Origin: Verrucomicrobiota bacterium
GTDB lineage: Bacteria > Verrucomicrobiota > Verrucomicrobiia > Opitutales > Opitutaceae
Reading direction: 5' to 3'
Assembly: GCA_026398135.1 (NCBI GenBank)
Contig: JAPLTN010000089.1
Location: forward strand, 1-51,940
DNA: 51,940 nt
The notes below the pieces were generated by a model, which was not told the DNA's origin, ran no database searches, and saw nothing but the letters and a program-made list of their open reading frames with translations. Shown one piece after another: positions 41,895 through 50,663 of the stretch (the stretch's first letter is position 1; each line of letters opens with the position of its first letter). Position numbers and translations under genes: made by a program.

Positions 41895-43484
41895 ATGACT
41901 TACGCCCTCCGTCTCGTGTCGCACCTCTTGATCATGGTTGCGTTGCTCGGTTGCTCGCTCGCGGCCCTGGCGGAGGGCGTTTCCCCTTCCAAAAACCCAG
42001 ACGAGAAAACCATCTCGCTCATCATGAGCGACGCCGGCTTTAACGCCGAACTCGTTCCCCTCATCAAGGCCGAGGTTGAAAAACAGGGCTTCGTCCTGCG
42101 CTGGGTCGTCATCAACGACATCATCCAGCCCAACAAACTCGTCGATGACCTCCAGGCCGAGGCGAACTCCTTCCAGCACGAACCCTACTTCGACCAGTTC
42201 GTCCACGACCACGGTCTTCACAACATCGTCCGCGGCTTCTACACCACCTTCACCCCCTCCGGCCTCTACTCGCGCAAATACAAGTCCCTCGCCGACCTGC
42301 CCGACGGCGCCACCATCGGCATCCCCGTCGATCCCGCCAACAACGGCCGCGCCCTCTTCATGCTGCGCGACAAGGGCCTCCTCCAGCTCCGCCCCGGCGT
42401 CCCCGTCACCCACGCCAGCACCCGCGACATCACCGCCAACCACCGCCGCTTCAAATTCCGCGAGGTCGATCAGCTCATGCTACTGCGCACCCTCGACGAC
42501 GTGGACGTCGGCTTCCTCTTCGCCGGCAACGCCGTCCTCGCCGGCATCAACCCCCGCAAAGACGCCCTCGCCCTCGAAGACGTCGCCGATTCCCCCTACA
42601 AGGGCGTCGTCGCCGTCCACCGCTCCGTCCTCGGCACCGCCCGCCTCGAAGCCCTGCGCCGCGCCTACCACAGCGAAGCGGTCCGCGCCTATTTCAAAAA
42701 ACGCTACGGCGACGCCATCATCTTCCTCGACTACCTCAACCAATCCGCCGGCTCCCCCTCTCCCGCCGCCGCCGTCGCGTCCACCCCGCCCACCCCGCGC
42801 CAGAAAACCTGGGCCGACCGCCTCGCCGTGCTCCGCGCCGCCGGCCCCGAATTCCTCAAGGCCACCGGCGAAACGCTCTTCATGCTGGTGGTTACCATCC
42901 CCCTCGCCGTCCTCCTCGGCGCGCCCCTCGGCACCGTGCTTTTTCTCACCCGCCCCGGCTCCTTCGTCCACGCCCCCCGCCTCTACGTCGCGCTCAACAC
43001 CGTGGTGAATTTCGTCCGCTCCTTCCCCTTCCTCATCCTCCTCATCGCCATGATCCCGATCACCAAGCTGATCGTCGGCTCCGCCCTCGGCACCCTCGGG
43101 GCGGTTGTTCCCATGGTGGTCAACTCCATCCCCTACTTCGCCCGCTTCGTGGAGCAAAACCTCCTGGAGGTTAACCGCGGCGTGGTCGAGGCCGCCGAAT
43201 CCATGGGGGCCACCCGCGCCCAGATCATCTGGAAAGTCCTCTACGCCGAGGCCCGCTCCGGCCTGGCCGGCTCCGTCACCATCCTCACCGTCAGTTTCCT
43301 CTCCTACTCCACCGTGGCCGGCCTGGTCGGCGGCGGCGGCATCGGCGACTTCGCCATCCGCTACGGCTACTACCGCTACCAGACCGAGATCATGGTCGTC
43401 ACCATCGCGATCATCATCGTCTTCGTCCAGCTCCTCCAGTTCGGCGGCAACGCCCTCGTGCGCAAGCTCGACAAACGCATCTAG
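41895..43484 (+). CDS. MetQ-MetI fusion: substrate-binding lipoprotein plus ABC permease
   Basis: One 529-residue frame joins two normally separate transporter parts. Residues 1-275 are an NlpA/MetQ-type binding protein with a lipobox-like LLGC near residue 20, ISLIMSDAGFNAELVPLIK, and AEANSFQHEPYFDQFV. A Pro-rich linker (ASTPPTPRQ) leads to a MetI-type permease (about 305-529) with ETLFMLVVTIPLAVLLG, VRSFPFLILLIAMIP and the EAA loop VVEAAESMGATRAQIIWKV that docks an ATPase. No MetN-like ATPase lies nearby. Methionine or another sulfur compound is the likely cargo. Confidence 0.9.
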   Translation: MTYALRLVSHLLIMVALLGCSLAALAEGVSPSKNPDEKTISLIMSDAGFNAELVPLIKAEVEKQGFVLRWVVINDIIQPNKLVDDLQAEANSFQHEPYFDQFVHDHGLHNIVRGFYTTFTPSGLYSRKYKSLADLPDGATIGIPVDPANNGRALFMLRDKGLLQLRPGVPVTHASTRDITANHRRFKFREVDQLMLLRTLDDVDVGFLFAGNAVLAGINPRKDALALEDVADSPYKGVVAVHRSVLGTARLEALRRAYHSEAVRAYFKKRYGDAIIFLDYLNQSAGSPSPAAAVASTPPTPRQKTWADRLAVLRAAGPEFLKATGETLFMLVVTIPLAVLLGAPLGTVLFLTRPGSFVHAPRLYVALNTVVNFVRSFPFLILLIAMIPITKLIVGSALGTLGAVVPMVVNSIPYFARFVEQNLLEVNRGVVEAAESMGATRAQIIWKVLYAEARSGLAGSVTILTVSFLSYSTVAGLVGGGGIGDFAIRYGYYRYQTEIMVVTIAIIIVFVQLLQFGGNALVRKLDKRI

Positions 43485-43598
43485 TCCCATGTCCGCCCGC
43501 GTCTCCCCTACCCCGTCCCCGGCCTTCCCCCGCGCCGCCACCCTCCTGGAAATGTCCGGCCGCGCCGCATCCTCCTTTCGCCCATCCGCCTGAATCCC

Positions 43599-45026
43599 AT
43601 GAGCTCGTCCTTACTCGAAACCATCTCCACCCAGCCGTCGCACGCGGGCCCCGCCACGATGTCTTCCCCTCCCGCCGCGACCGCCCCCGTCCCGCTCCGC
43701 GAAGTCAACCCCGACGCCGCCATCTCCGCCGCCACCGCCCCTGATTACGAAACTCTCGCCGTCCGCTTCCGCCCGCTTTTCGCCCGCTTCGCCGAAGGTG
43801 CCATCGCCCGCGAACAATCCCGCACCCTCGCCTTCGCCGAGGTCGCCGAACTGCGCGCCGCCGGCTTCCACACCCTGCGCATCCCCATCGCCTACGGCGG
43901 CCTCGGGGCCACCCTGCCCCAGCTCTTCCGCCTCCTGCTCGAACTCGCCGAGGCCGACTCCAACCTCTCCCACCTTTTCCGCGGCCACTTCGCCTTCCTC
44001 GAAGGCCGCCTCAACCTCGCCGACAAACCCGCCCAGGAAACCTGGTTCCGCCGCGTCGTCGGCGGGGCCATCATCGGTTACGCCATGGCCGAGCGCACCG
44101 CCCACACCGGCGGCGATTGCAAACTCCTCAAAGAGGGCGACGCCCACTTCATCGACGGCACCAAATACTACAGCACCGGCACCATCTACGCCGACTGGAT
44201 CGTCGCCTCCGTCAAAGACGGCGAGGAACGCATCTCCGTCGCCGTTCCCGTGGACGCCCCCGGCGTCGAGCGCATCGACGACTGGGACGGCTTCGGCCAG
44301 CGCCTCACCGGCTCCGGCACCACCCACTTCCGGCGCGTCCCCGTGCCGCCCGGGAACATCATCCGCCGCTTCTCCGCCTCCGAGCTCTTCACCCACTCCT
44401 ACCAGAAGTCCTTCCTCCAGCTCATCCTCCTCACCAGCGCCGCCGGCGCCGCCCGCGCCGCCCTCCGCGAGGGCATCGGCTTCGTCAAACCCCGCACCCG
44501 CGCCTTCGGCATCCCCGGCCTCTCCAGCCCCAAGGACGACCCCCTCGTCCACCGCGTCATCGGCCGCGTTTCCAGCCAGGTTTTCACCGTCCAGTCCCTC
44601 GTCGAAACCATCGCCCGCGAACTCGAAGACCTCTACCAAAAAGCCGTCGCCGGCACCGCCGCCGAGGCCGACTACGTCAGCACCGAGATCAAGACCTTCC
44701 AGGCCCAGCAGATCGTCTTCCCCATCGCCCTCGAAGCCGTCACCCAAATCTTCGAGGTCGGCGGTGCCTCCGCCACCAGCGAGACCCGCCGCCTCGACCG
44801 CCACTGGCGCAACATCCGCACCGCCGCCTCGCACAATCCCCTCATCCACCGCGAATCCGCCATCGGGGCCTACCTCCTCAACGGCACCGTCCCCGACAAC
44901 GCCTGGCGCAAGGAATTCGAAAAACGCAACCAGCCCGCCCCCGTCTCTCCCGACGGCGAAAACCCCGTCGCCTCCTCCGTCACCGCGCCCCCACCGCCTG
45001 CTGCGTCTGCCTCCGCCCAATCTTAA
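43599..45026 (+). CDS. Acyl-CoA dehydrogenase-fold flavin monooxygenase, DszC/SfnB-like
   Basis: The protein has 475 residues. Its acyl-CoA dehydrogenase fold includes LRIPIAYGGLGATLPQLFRLL, GYAMAERTAHTGG, INGTKYY-like IDGTKYYSTG, and the C-terminal RLDRHWRNIRTAASHNPL followed by YLLNG. That last region is characteristic of DszC/SfnB sulfur-acquisition oxygenases rather than true acyl-CoA dehydrogenases. It probably uses reduced FMN from the nearby SsuE-like reductase to oxidise or cleave a sulfur compound. A low-complexity Ser/Pro/Ala leader of about 45 residues makes the exact start uncertain. Heptad repeats overlap its stop codon. Confidence 0.83.
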   Translation: MSSSLLETISTQPSHAGPATMSSPPAATAPVPLREVNPDAAISAATAPDYETLAVRFRPLFARFAEGAIAREQSRTLAFAEVAELRAAGFHTLRIPIAYGGLGATLPQLFRLLLELAEADSNLSHLFRGHFAFLEGRLNLADKPAQETWFRRVVGGAIIGYAMAERTAHTGGDCKLLKEGDAHFIDGTKYYSTGTIYADWIVASVKDGEERISVAVPVDAPGVERIDDWDGFGQRLTGSGTTHFRRVPVPPGNIIRRFSASELFTHSYQKSFLQLILLTSAAGAARAALREGIGFVKPRTRAFGIPGLSSPKDDPLVHRVIGRVSSQVFTVQSLVETIARELEDLYQKAVAGTAAEADYVSTEIKTFQAQQIVFPIALEAVTQIFEVGGASATSETRRLDRHWRNIRTAASHNPLIHRESAIGAYLLNGTVPDNAWRKEFEKRNQPAPVSPDGENPVASSVTAPPPPAASASAQS

Positions 45027-45053
45027 ATCATAAATCTTAAATCATAAATTTTC
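45019..45053. repeat. Heptanucleotide tandem repeat AATC(T/A)TA, first array
   Basis: Four consecutive 7-bp units (AATCTTA, AATCATA, AATCTTA, AATCATA) and a degenerate fifth span the stop of the upstream gene and end 3 bp before the next ATG (45057). Confidence 0.85.
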
Positions 45054-45056
45054 CCC

Positions 45057-46412
45057 ATGAGCTCCACCCAACGCAGCGGCCAGATGAGCATCGGCATGAA
45101 CATCCTCGGCCTCGGCGGCCACTCCGCCGCCTGGCGCATCGGCGAGGCCCCCTGGAGCGCCCTCCAGGATGTTAAATACTTCCAAAACATCGCCCGCATC
45201 TCCGAGCGCGGCACCCTCGACGCCATTTTTCTCGCCGACGGCCCCGCCCTCCAGGCCGACGTCGCCCGCCAGCCCGCCGGCCGCCTCGAACCCATGGTGC
45301 TCCTCACCGCCGTCGCCCTCGCCACCAAACACATCGGCGTCATCGCCACCGCCTCCACCACCTACAACTCCCCCTACAACCTCGCCCGCCGCGTCGCCTC
45401 CATGGACTTTATCTCCAACGGACGCGCCGCCTGGAACGCCGTCACCAACGCCGGCGACGCCGCCGCCCAAAACTTCGGCCTCGGCGAAGCCCCCCTCCAC
45501 GTCGATCGCTACGAACGCGCCGCCGAATTCGTCGAAGTCGTCCGCAAGCTCTGGGACAGCTGGGAGGACGACGCCATCATCGGCGACCACGCCTCCGGTC
45601 GATTCGCCCACCCCGAAAAAGTCCACGCCATCGACCACGTCGGAAAACACTTCTCCGTCAAAGGCCCGCTCAACGTCCCCCGCTCCCCCCAGGGCCGCCC
45701 CGTCGTCGTCCAGGCCGGCGGCTCCGAAGGCGGCAAAGCCCTCGGCTCCCGCTACGCCGACGCCATCTTCTGCACCCAGACCACCCTCGAGGACGGCATC
45801 GCCTTCTACGACGAGATGAAGGCCCGCGCCGCCGCCTGGGGCCGCAACCCCGACCACCTCAAAATCATGCCCGGCCTCTCCACAACCATCGGCGGCACCG
45901 ACGAGGAGGCCGAACGCCGCGCCGATCAACTCGATGAATACGCCGGCCCCGAGGGCGCCCTCGCCCAGGTCGCCCAACGCATCGGTTTACCCGCCAAGGA
46001 GCTCGACCTCGACGCCCCCCTGCCCTGGCACCGCCTCGGCGACCTCACCCCGCCCGAAAAAGGCTCCCACGGTTTCTTCGAGGCCCAGATCAAACTCGCC
46101 AAACGCGAAAACCTCACCGTCCGCCAGCTCTCCCGCCGCATCCGCACCGGGCACCGCCTCGTCGTCGGCGGCCCCGAGAAAATCGCCGACACCCTCTCCG
46201 AGTGGTTCCTGGCCGGGGCCGGCGACGGCTTCAACCTCATGCCCGACTACTTCCCCTCCGGCGCCGAAGCCTTCGTCGATCACGTCGTCCCCATCCTCCG
46301 CAAACGCGGGCTCTTCCGCCACGAATACACCGGCTCCACCCTCCGCGAACACCTCGGCCTCCCCCGCCCCGCCAGCCAATTCGCCCGCTCCACCACCTCC
46401 GCCCAATCGTAA
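45057..46412 (+). CDS. NtaA/SnaA/DszA family FMN-dependent monooxygenase
   Basis: The protein has 451 residues, a luciferase-like monooxygenase of the NtaA/DszA class. MSIGMNILGLGGHSAAWR, FLADGPALQ, SMDFISNGRAAWNAVTNAG, VVVQAGGSEGGKALG and DGFNLMPDYFPSGAEAFV are family landmarks. Members oxidise nitrilotriacetate, dibenzothiophene sulfone, alkanesulfonates or dimethyl sulfide with reduced FMN and O2. The SsuE-like gene 27 bp downstream would supply the flavin. Substrate unknown; neighbours favour organosulfur. Confidence 0.92.
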   Translation: MSSTQRSGQMSIGMNILGLGGHSAAWRIGEAPWSALQDVKYFQNIARISERGTLDAIFLADGPALQADVARQPAGRLEPMVLLTAVALATKHIGVIATASTTYNSPYNLARRVASMDFISNGRAAWNAVTNAGDAAAQNFGLGEAPLHVDRYERAAEFVEVVRKLWDSWEDDAIIGDHASGRFAHPEKVHAIDHVGKHFSVKGPLNVPRSPQGRPVVVQAGGSEGGKALGSRYADAIFCTQTTLEDGIAFYDEMKARAAAWGRNPDHLKIMPGLSTTIGGTDEEAERRADQLDEYAGPEGALAQVAQRIGLPAKELDLDAPLPWHRLGDLTPPEKGSHGFFEAQIKLAKRENLTVRQLSRRIRTGHRLVVGGPEKIADTLSEWFLAGAGDGFNLMPDYFPSGAEAFVDHVVPILRKRGLFRHEYTGSTLREHLGLPRPASQFARSTTSAQS

Positions 46413-46439
46413 ATCCCAAATCATAGATCATAAATCACC
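46405..46439. repeat. Heptanucleotide tandem repeat, second array
   Basis: Five 7-bp units (AATCGTA, AATCCCA, AATCATA, GATCATA, AATCACC) fill the gap exactly from the stop of the monooxygenase to the ATG at 46440. Confidence 0.8.
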
Positions 46440-46991
46440 ATGCCCTCCATCCTCCTCATCTCCGGCTCCCCCTCCGCCTCCTCGCGCTCCGCCGCCCTCC
46501 TCAACCAGGCCCGCGCCCGCTTCGCTGGTGCCGGCCTCGACACCCACCTCTTCACTCTCCGGGATTTCCCCGCCGAAGACCTCATCCTCGGCCGCTACGA
46601 CAGCCCCGCCTTCGACTCCCTGAAAAAACACCTCGAAGCCGCTTCCGCCGTCGTCGTCGCCACCCCGGTTTACAAGGCCGCCTACGCCGGCGGTCTCAAG
46701 GCCCTGCTCGACATCCTGCCCCAGACTGCTCTGCGCGGAAAAACTATTCTCCCCCTCGTCACCGGCGGCTCCCCCGCCCACCAGCTCGTCATCGACTACG
46801 CCCTCAAGCCCGTGCTCGCCGCCCTGGGCGCCACCGACCTCCACCAGGGCGTTTACGTCGTGGATAAACAGGTCTCGGTCGGCCCCGACGGCACGCCCCA
46901 GTTTTCCGACTCCGAACTCGCCTTCCGCGTTGAGACCGCCTTCTCCGCCCTCGCCGCGGCCGCCCTGTCCCGCCAGCCGGCCCACGCTTGA
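46440..46991 (+). CDS. ssuE: NAD(P)H-dependent FMN reductase, SsuE-like
   Basis: The 183-residue flavodoxin-fold reductase begins LLISGSPSASSRSAALL (phosphate-binding loop). It then shows VVVATPVYKAAYAGGLKALLD, LRGKTILPLVTGGSPAHQ, DYALKPVLAALGA and GVYVVDKQ, as in SsuE/MsuE. It should reduce FMN with NADPH and pass it to the two monooxygenases encoded just upstream. The start codon directly follows the heptad array with no purine-rich ribosome site. Confidence 0.9.
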   Translation: MPSILLISGSPSASSRSAALLNQARARFAGAGLDTHLFTLRDFPAEDLILGRYDSPAFDSLKKHLEAASAVVVATPVYKAAYAGGLKALLDILPQTALRGKTILPLVTGGSPAHQLVIDYALKPVLAALGATDLHQGVYVVDKQVSVGPDGTPQFSDSELAFRVETAFSALAAAALSRQPAHA

Positions 46992-47092
46992 ACTCACCTT
47001 TCCGCAATCTCCACCCAATCACCCAACCTCCACGTCCCCAAACCAACTCCGACCTCATTGGTCCTTGAACATTGGTCATTCCCCTACCTCCC

Positions 47093-47566
47093 ATGCCCTC
47101 ACTCCCTCCCACCGCTCCCGGCTACACCTATCCCGACCTCACCGTCCGCCCCCCGCGCTCCCCCCGCGTGCGCCTCGGCGGCTTCGTCATCCTGCCCCGC
47201 CTGCTCGACAAGGCCCGCGCACATCTTGCCGGAAAACAGGGCGAATACATCTTCAACTCCGGCCTCGATAAACGCTTCTTCAGCTTCGTGAAAATCACCC
47301 CCGACGCCTTCCTCGAACAAGTCGCCACCGGCGCGGGCGACGGCGCCCTCCTCGCCTGGATCGCGGCCAACTCCGAACACCAGCCCTCCGATTGGGAAAT
47401 CGCCCAATGGTCCGCCTTCCAGGGAGAAAAGACTCCCGGCACGCTCAAGGCACGCGAACACTACGCCAAGCAACACGCCGCCCTCGCCCCCGAACGCACC
47501 GACCTCGCCACCGGCTTCGATTTCCTCGACCTCGACGACCACGTCACCTTCGGCGGCAAAGCCTGA
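47093..47566 (+). CDS. DUF5069 family protein
   Basis: ATG 47093 gives 157 residues; a start 21 bp upstream is also open. The sequence YPDLTVRPPRSPRVRLGGFVILPR followed by LLDKARAHLAGKQGEYIFN and RFFSFVKITPDAFLEQVA matches the small soluble DUF5069 family as I remember it. No catalytic motif is evident and the function is unknown. It sits inside the sulfur gene run, between the reductase and the aldo/keto reductase, so a link to that pathway is possible. Confidence 0.75.
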   Translation: MPSLPPTAPGYTYPDLTVRPPRSPRVRLGGFVILPRLLDKARAHLAGKQGEYIFNSGLDKRFFSFVKITPDAFLEQVATGAGDGALLAWIAANSEHQPSDWEIAQWSAFQGEKTPGTLKAREHYAKQHAALAPERTDLATGFDFLDLDDHVTFGGKA

Positions 47567-47577
47567 ACCGCCTCCCC

Positions 47578-47605
47578 GCTACTCGCTACTCACTACTCGC
47601 TACAT
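47578..47605. repeat. Heptanucleotide tandem repeat GCTACTC, third array
   Basis: Four 7-bp units (GCTACTC, GCTACTC, ACTACTC, GCTACAT) lie between the DUF5069 stop and the aldo/keto reductase ATG (47619). The unit differs from the two AATC arrays but the period is the same. Confidence 0.8.
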
Positions 47606-47618
47606 TTGCCCGCCCCCC

Positions 47619-48665
47619 ATGCACTACCGCACTCTCGGACGCACCAATATCAAAGTCAGCCTCTACGGCCTCGGCACCATGACCTGGGGCGAGCAAAACA
47701 CCGAAGCCGAGGCCCACGCCCAGCTCGACCTCGCCCTCGCCCGCGGCGTCAACCTCATCGACGCCGCCGAGATGTATCCCGTCCCCCCGCGCCCCGAGAC
47801 CCAGGGCCGCACCGAGACCTACATCGGCACCTGGCTCAAGAAATCCGGCCGCCGCGCCGACGTCGTCCTCGCCACCAAGATCGTCGGCCGCCAGCGCCAG
47901 GCCCATCAACCCGGCCACATCCGCGGCGGCACCACCCGGCACGACGCCAAAAACATCGCCCTCGCCCTCGAAGAAAGCCTCCGCCGCCTCCAGACCGATT
48001 ACATCGACCTCTACCAGCTCCACTGGCCCGACCGCACCACCAACACCTTCGGCCGCCGCGAGTATCCGTGGCCGCCTGACGACGAGCAGCACGTCCCCGT
48101 CCTCGAAACCCTCGAAGCCCTCGCCACCCACGTCCGCTCCGGCAAGATCCGCCACATTGGCGTTTCCAATGAGACCCCTTGGGGCGTCGCCCAGTTTCTG
48201 CGCTACTCCGACCAGCTCGGCCTCCCCCGCATCGCCTCGATTCAAAACTCCTTCAGCGTGCTCAACCGCGTCTTCGAGGTCGGCCTGGCCGAGTTCGCCC
48301 ACCGCGAACAGGTCGGCCTGCTCGCCTACTCCCCTCTCGCCGCCGGCGTGCTCACCGGCAAATACCTCAACGGCGCCCGCCCCCCCGGAGCGCGCATGAC
48401 GCTGTTCGAACGCTGGAGCCACTTTAACCGCGCCAGCGTCCAGGCCGCCGTCGCCGCCTACGTCGAGCTCGCCCGCGAACACGGCCGCACCCCCGCCCAG
48501 CTCGCCCTCGGCTACGTCGCCGCCCGCCCCTTCGTGACCAGCGTGCTCGGCGGCGCCACCAGCGTGGCCCAGCTCACCGAGAATCTCTCCTCCCTCGACG
48601 CCCCCCTCAGCCCCGAAACCCTCGACGCCGTCGAAGCCATCCACGCCCGCTTCCCCAATCCCTGA
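47619..48665 (+). CDS. NADP(H)-dependent aldo/keto reductase, Tas-like
   Basis: The protein is a 348-residue TIM-barrel reductase. The opening MHYRTLGRTNIKVSLYGLGTMTWGEQNTEAE is close to E. coli Tas when read in two parts. The catalytic tetrad is visible: Asp and Tyr in NLIDAAEMYP, Lys in LATKIVG and His in LYQLHWPD. SPLAAGVLTGKYLNG is near the NADP site. It may reduce an aldehyde released by desulfonation, which would fit the preceding monooxygenases, but that is inference. Confidence 0.92.
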   Translation: MHYRTLGRTNIKVSLYGLGTMTWGEQNTEAEAHAQLDLALARGVNLIDAAEMYPVPPRPETQGRTETYIGTWLKKSGRRADVVLATKIVGRQRQAHQPGHIRGGTTRHDAKNIALALEESLRRLQTDYIDLYQLHWPDRTTNTFGRREYPWPPDDEQHVPVLETLEALATHVRSGKIRHIGVSNETPWGVAQFLRYSDQLGLPRIASIQNSFSVLNRVFEVGLAEFAHREQVGLLAYSPLAAGVLTGKYLNGARPPGARMTLFERWSHFNRASVQAAVAAYVELAREHGRTPAQLALGYVAARPFVTSVLGGATSVAQLTENLSSLDAPLSPETLDAVEAIHARFPNP

Positions 48666-48740
48666 CTCAACCGCCTCTTCCGCCATCCGTATTGTTCTCC
48701 GCTCTCTGCGACTGAGCGTCTGTTTTTCCTCCTTCTCCGG

Positions 48741-48773
48741 CCTCCGTGTCCCTCCGTGCCCTCCGTGGTTAAT
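48741..48773. repeat. CCTCCGTG repeats at the ABC transporter start
   Basis: CCTCCGTG occurs at 48741, 48751 and 48760, and the block ends GTGGTTAA. It resembles 12571-12645. The annotated GTG start of the next gene lies inside it, which makes that start doubtful. Confidence 0.6.
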
Positions 48774-50663
48774 CCTCCGTCCTCCGCCTCCGCCCGCGTC
48801 GCCACCCCGGCCCAACCCTCGCGCTCCGCCCTCCTGCGCCTCCTCGCCTACTGCTGGCGCGACCGCGCCCGCTGCGTCCAGGTCGTCGTCTGCCAGATCG
48901 GCCTGCTCGCCCTCGGCCTCGTCGGCCTCGGCTCGGCCGGGCTCGGCATCGACTACCTCCACGCCTACCTCGTTCCCGGGGCCAAGCCCGTCCACTGGCC
49001 CCTCGGCCTCGTGCCCCCCGCCCACTGGGCCCCCATGCACGTATTGGTGGTCATCTCTTCCGTCGTCGTCGTCTCCGCCCTCCTGCGCGGCGCGCTCACC
49101 TGGCTGGGCGGCATCCTCCTCGCCCGCCTCGTCCACCGCCGCGTCATCGCCGACCTCCAGACCGCCGTCTTCGCCAAACTCCAGCACCTCCACTTCCGCT
49201 TCTTCGACCAGCACTCCCGCGGCGAGATCATCAACCGCGCCACCGGCGACATCGCCTCCATCCGCGCCTTCGTGGACACCGTGCTCATCCAGGCCCTCGT
49301 CACCGTCCTCACCATCGGAGTTTACCTCATCTACATGCTCAACCTCCACGTCGGCCTCACCGCCGCGTGCCTCGCCCTCCTCCCCGTCTCCGTCGTCATC
49401 TGCATCCGCTACTCCCGCTCCGTCCACCCCCTCTACCTCCACAACCGCTCCCTCTTCGACCGCATGGTTCTCACCCTCGCCGAATCCATCGAGGGCATCG
49501 GCGTCATCAAGGGCTTCGCCCGCGAACCCGAGGTCTCCGCCCACTTCCGCTCCGACAACGCCGCCGTCAAGGACCAGCAGCGCCGCATCTTCTGGCGCAT
49601 GTCCCTCTTCACCCCGACCATCGACTTCATCACCCAGCTCAGCCTCGTGATCCTGCTCGTTTACGGCGGCTGGCTCGTCATCCAGGGCCGCCTCGCCCTC
49701 GGCACCGGCCTGGTCGTCTTCGCCGGCCTCCTCCAGCAATTCGCCAACCAGGTAACCACCATCGCCCAGATCGCCAACGGTATCCAGGAAAGTCTCACCG
49801 GCGCCCGACGCGTCTTCGACATCCTCGACTCCCCACCGGGCCTTCCCCTCCCCGCCGTCCCCCGCATCCCCGACCCCGAACGCTCCGGCTCCGTCCGCTT
49901 CGAAAGAATCTCCTTCCACCACATCGACGAGGGCCCCGTCGTCCTCCAGGGGATCGACTTCACCGTCCGCCCCGGCGAATGCATCGCCATCGTCGGCGAG
50001 ACCGGCTCCGGCAAAAGCGCCCTGCTCAACCTCATCCCCCGCTTCTACGACCCCACCATCGGCCGCGTCTCGGTGGACGGCGTGGACGTGCGCGACTGGG
50101 ACCTCCAGGCCCTGCGTCGCCGCGTCGGCGTCGTCTTCCAGGAAAACTTCCTCTTCAGCGATACCGTCGCCGCCAACATCGCCTTTGGCCGTCCCGACGC
50201 CATCCAGCAGGAAATCGAGACCGCCGCCCGCGCCGCCTGCGCCCACGACTTCGTCTCCGCCCTCCCCCTCGGCTACGAAACCATTCTCGGCGAAAGCGGC
50301 GTCGATCTCTCCGGAGGCCAGCGCCAGCGCCTCACCATCGCCCGCGCCCTCCTCGCCGCCCCCTCCATCCTCCTGCTCGACGACCCCACCGCCGCCATCG
50401 ACCCCGAGACCGAGCACGAAATCCTCGCCGCCATCGAACGCGCCCTGGCCGGCCGCACCACTTTCGTCGTCGCCCACCGCCTCTCCACCCTTCGCCGCGC
50501 CGACCGCATCCTCGTCCTCGAACGCGGCCGCATCGTGCAAACCGGCACCCACACCGAACTCCTCCACCAGGACGGCCCCTACCGCCTCGCCGCCCTCCAC
50601 CAGATGGTGGACGAGGAAAGCCGCCGCGTGCTCGCCGAGGAAAGCGGTCTCGTCCCCTCATGA
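48756..50663 (+). CDS. ABC exporter, fused membrane and ATPase subunit (degenerate Walker B)
   Basis: The product has up to 635 residues from GTG 48756. The true start may be a later codon because the first residues come from a repeat. Six membrane helices (for example VVVCQIGLLALGLVGLG) form the type-1 exporter domain. The nucleotide-binding domain has Walker A GETGSGKSA, signature LSGGQRQR, Walker B ILLLDDPTAAID and H-loop VVAHRLST. In Walker B the catalytic Glu is replaced by Asp543, typical of the impaired half of a heterodimeric exporter. It overlaps the next transporter gene by 4 bp. Cargo unknown, possibly lipid or drug. Confidence 0.92.
   Translation: MPSVVNPPSSASARVATPAQPSRSALLRLLAYCWRDRARCVQVVVCQIGLLALGLVGLGSAGLGIDYLHAYLVPGAKPVHWPLGLVPPAHWAPMHVLVVISSVVVVSALLRGALTWLGGILLARLVHRRVIADLQTAVFAKLQHLHFRFFDQHSRGEIINRATGDIASIRAFVDTVLIQALVTVLTIGVYLIYMLNLHVGLTAACLALLPVSVVICIRYSRSVHPLYLHNRSLFDRMVLTLAESIEGIGVIKGFAREPEVSAHFRSDNAAVKDQQRRIFWRMSLFTPTIDFITQLSLVILLVYGGWLVIQGRLALGTGLVVFAGLLQQFANQVTTIAQIANGIQESLTGARRVFDILDSPPGLPLPAVPRIPDPERSGSVRFERISFHHIDEGPVVLQGIDFTVRPGECIAIVGETGSGKSALLNLIPRFYDPTIGRVSVDGVDVRDWDLQALRRRVGVVFQENFLFSDTVAANIAFGRPDAIQQEIETAARAACAHDFVSALPLGYETILGESGVDLSGGQRQRLTIARALLAAPSILLLDDPTAAIDPETEHEILAAIERALAGRTTFVVAHRLSTLRRADRILVLERGRIVQTGTHTELLHQDGPYRLAALHQMVDEESRRVLAEESGLVPS

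Noticed and set aside
43489-43593. A 34-codon forward frame between metQI and the DszC-like gene
   Set aside because: The sequence is low-complexity Ser/Pro/Ala with no recognisable motif or ribosome site, so I do not count it as a gene.
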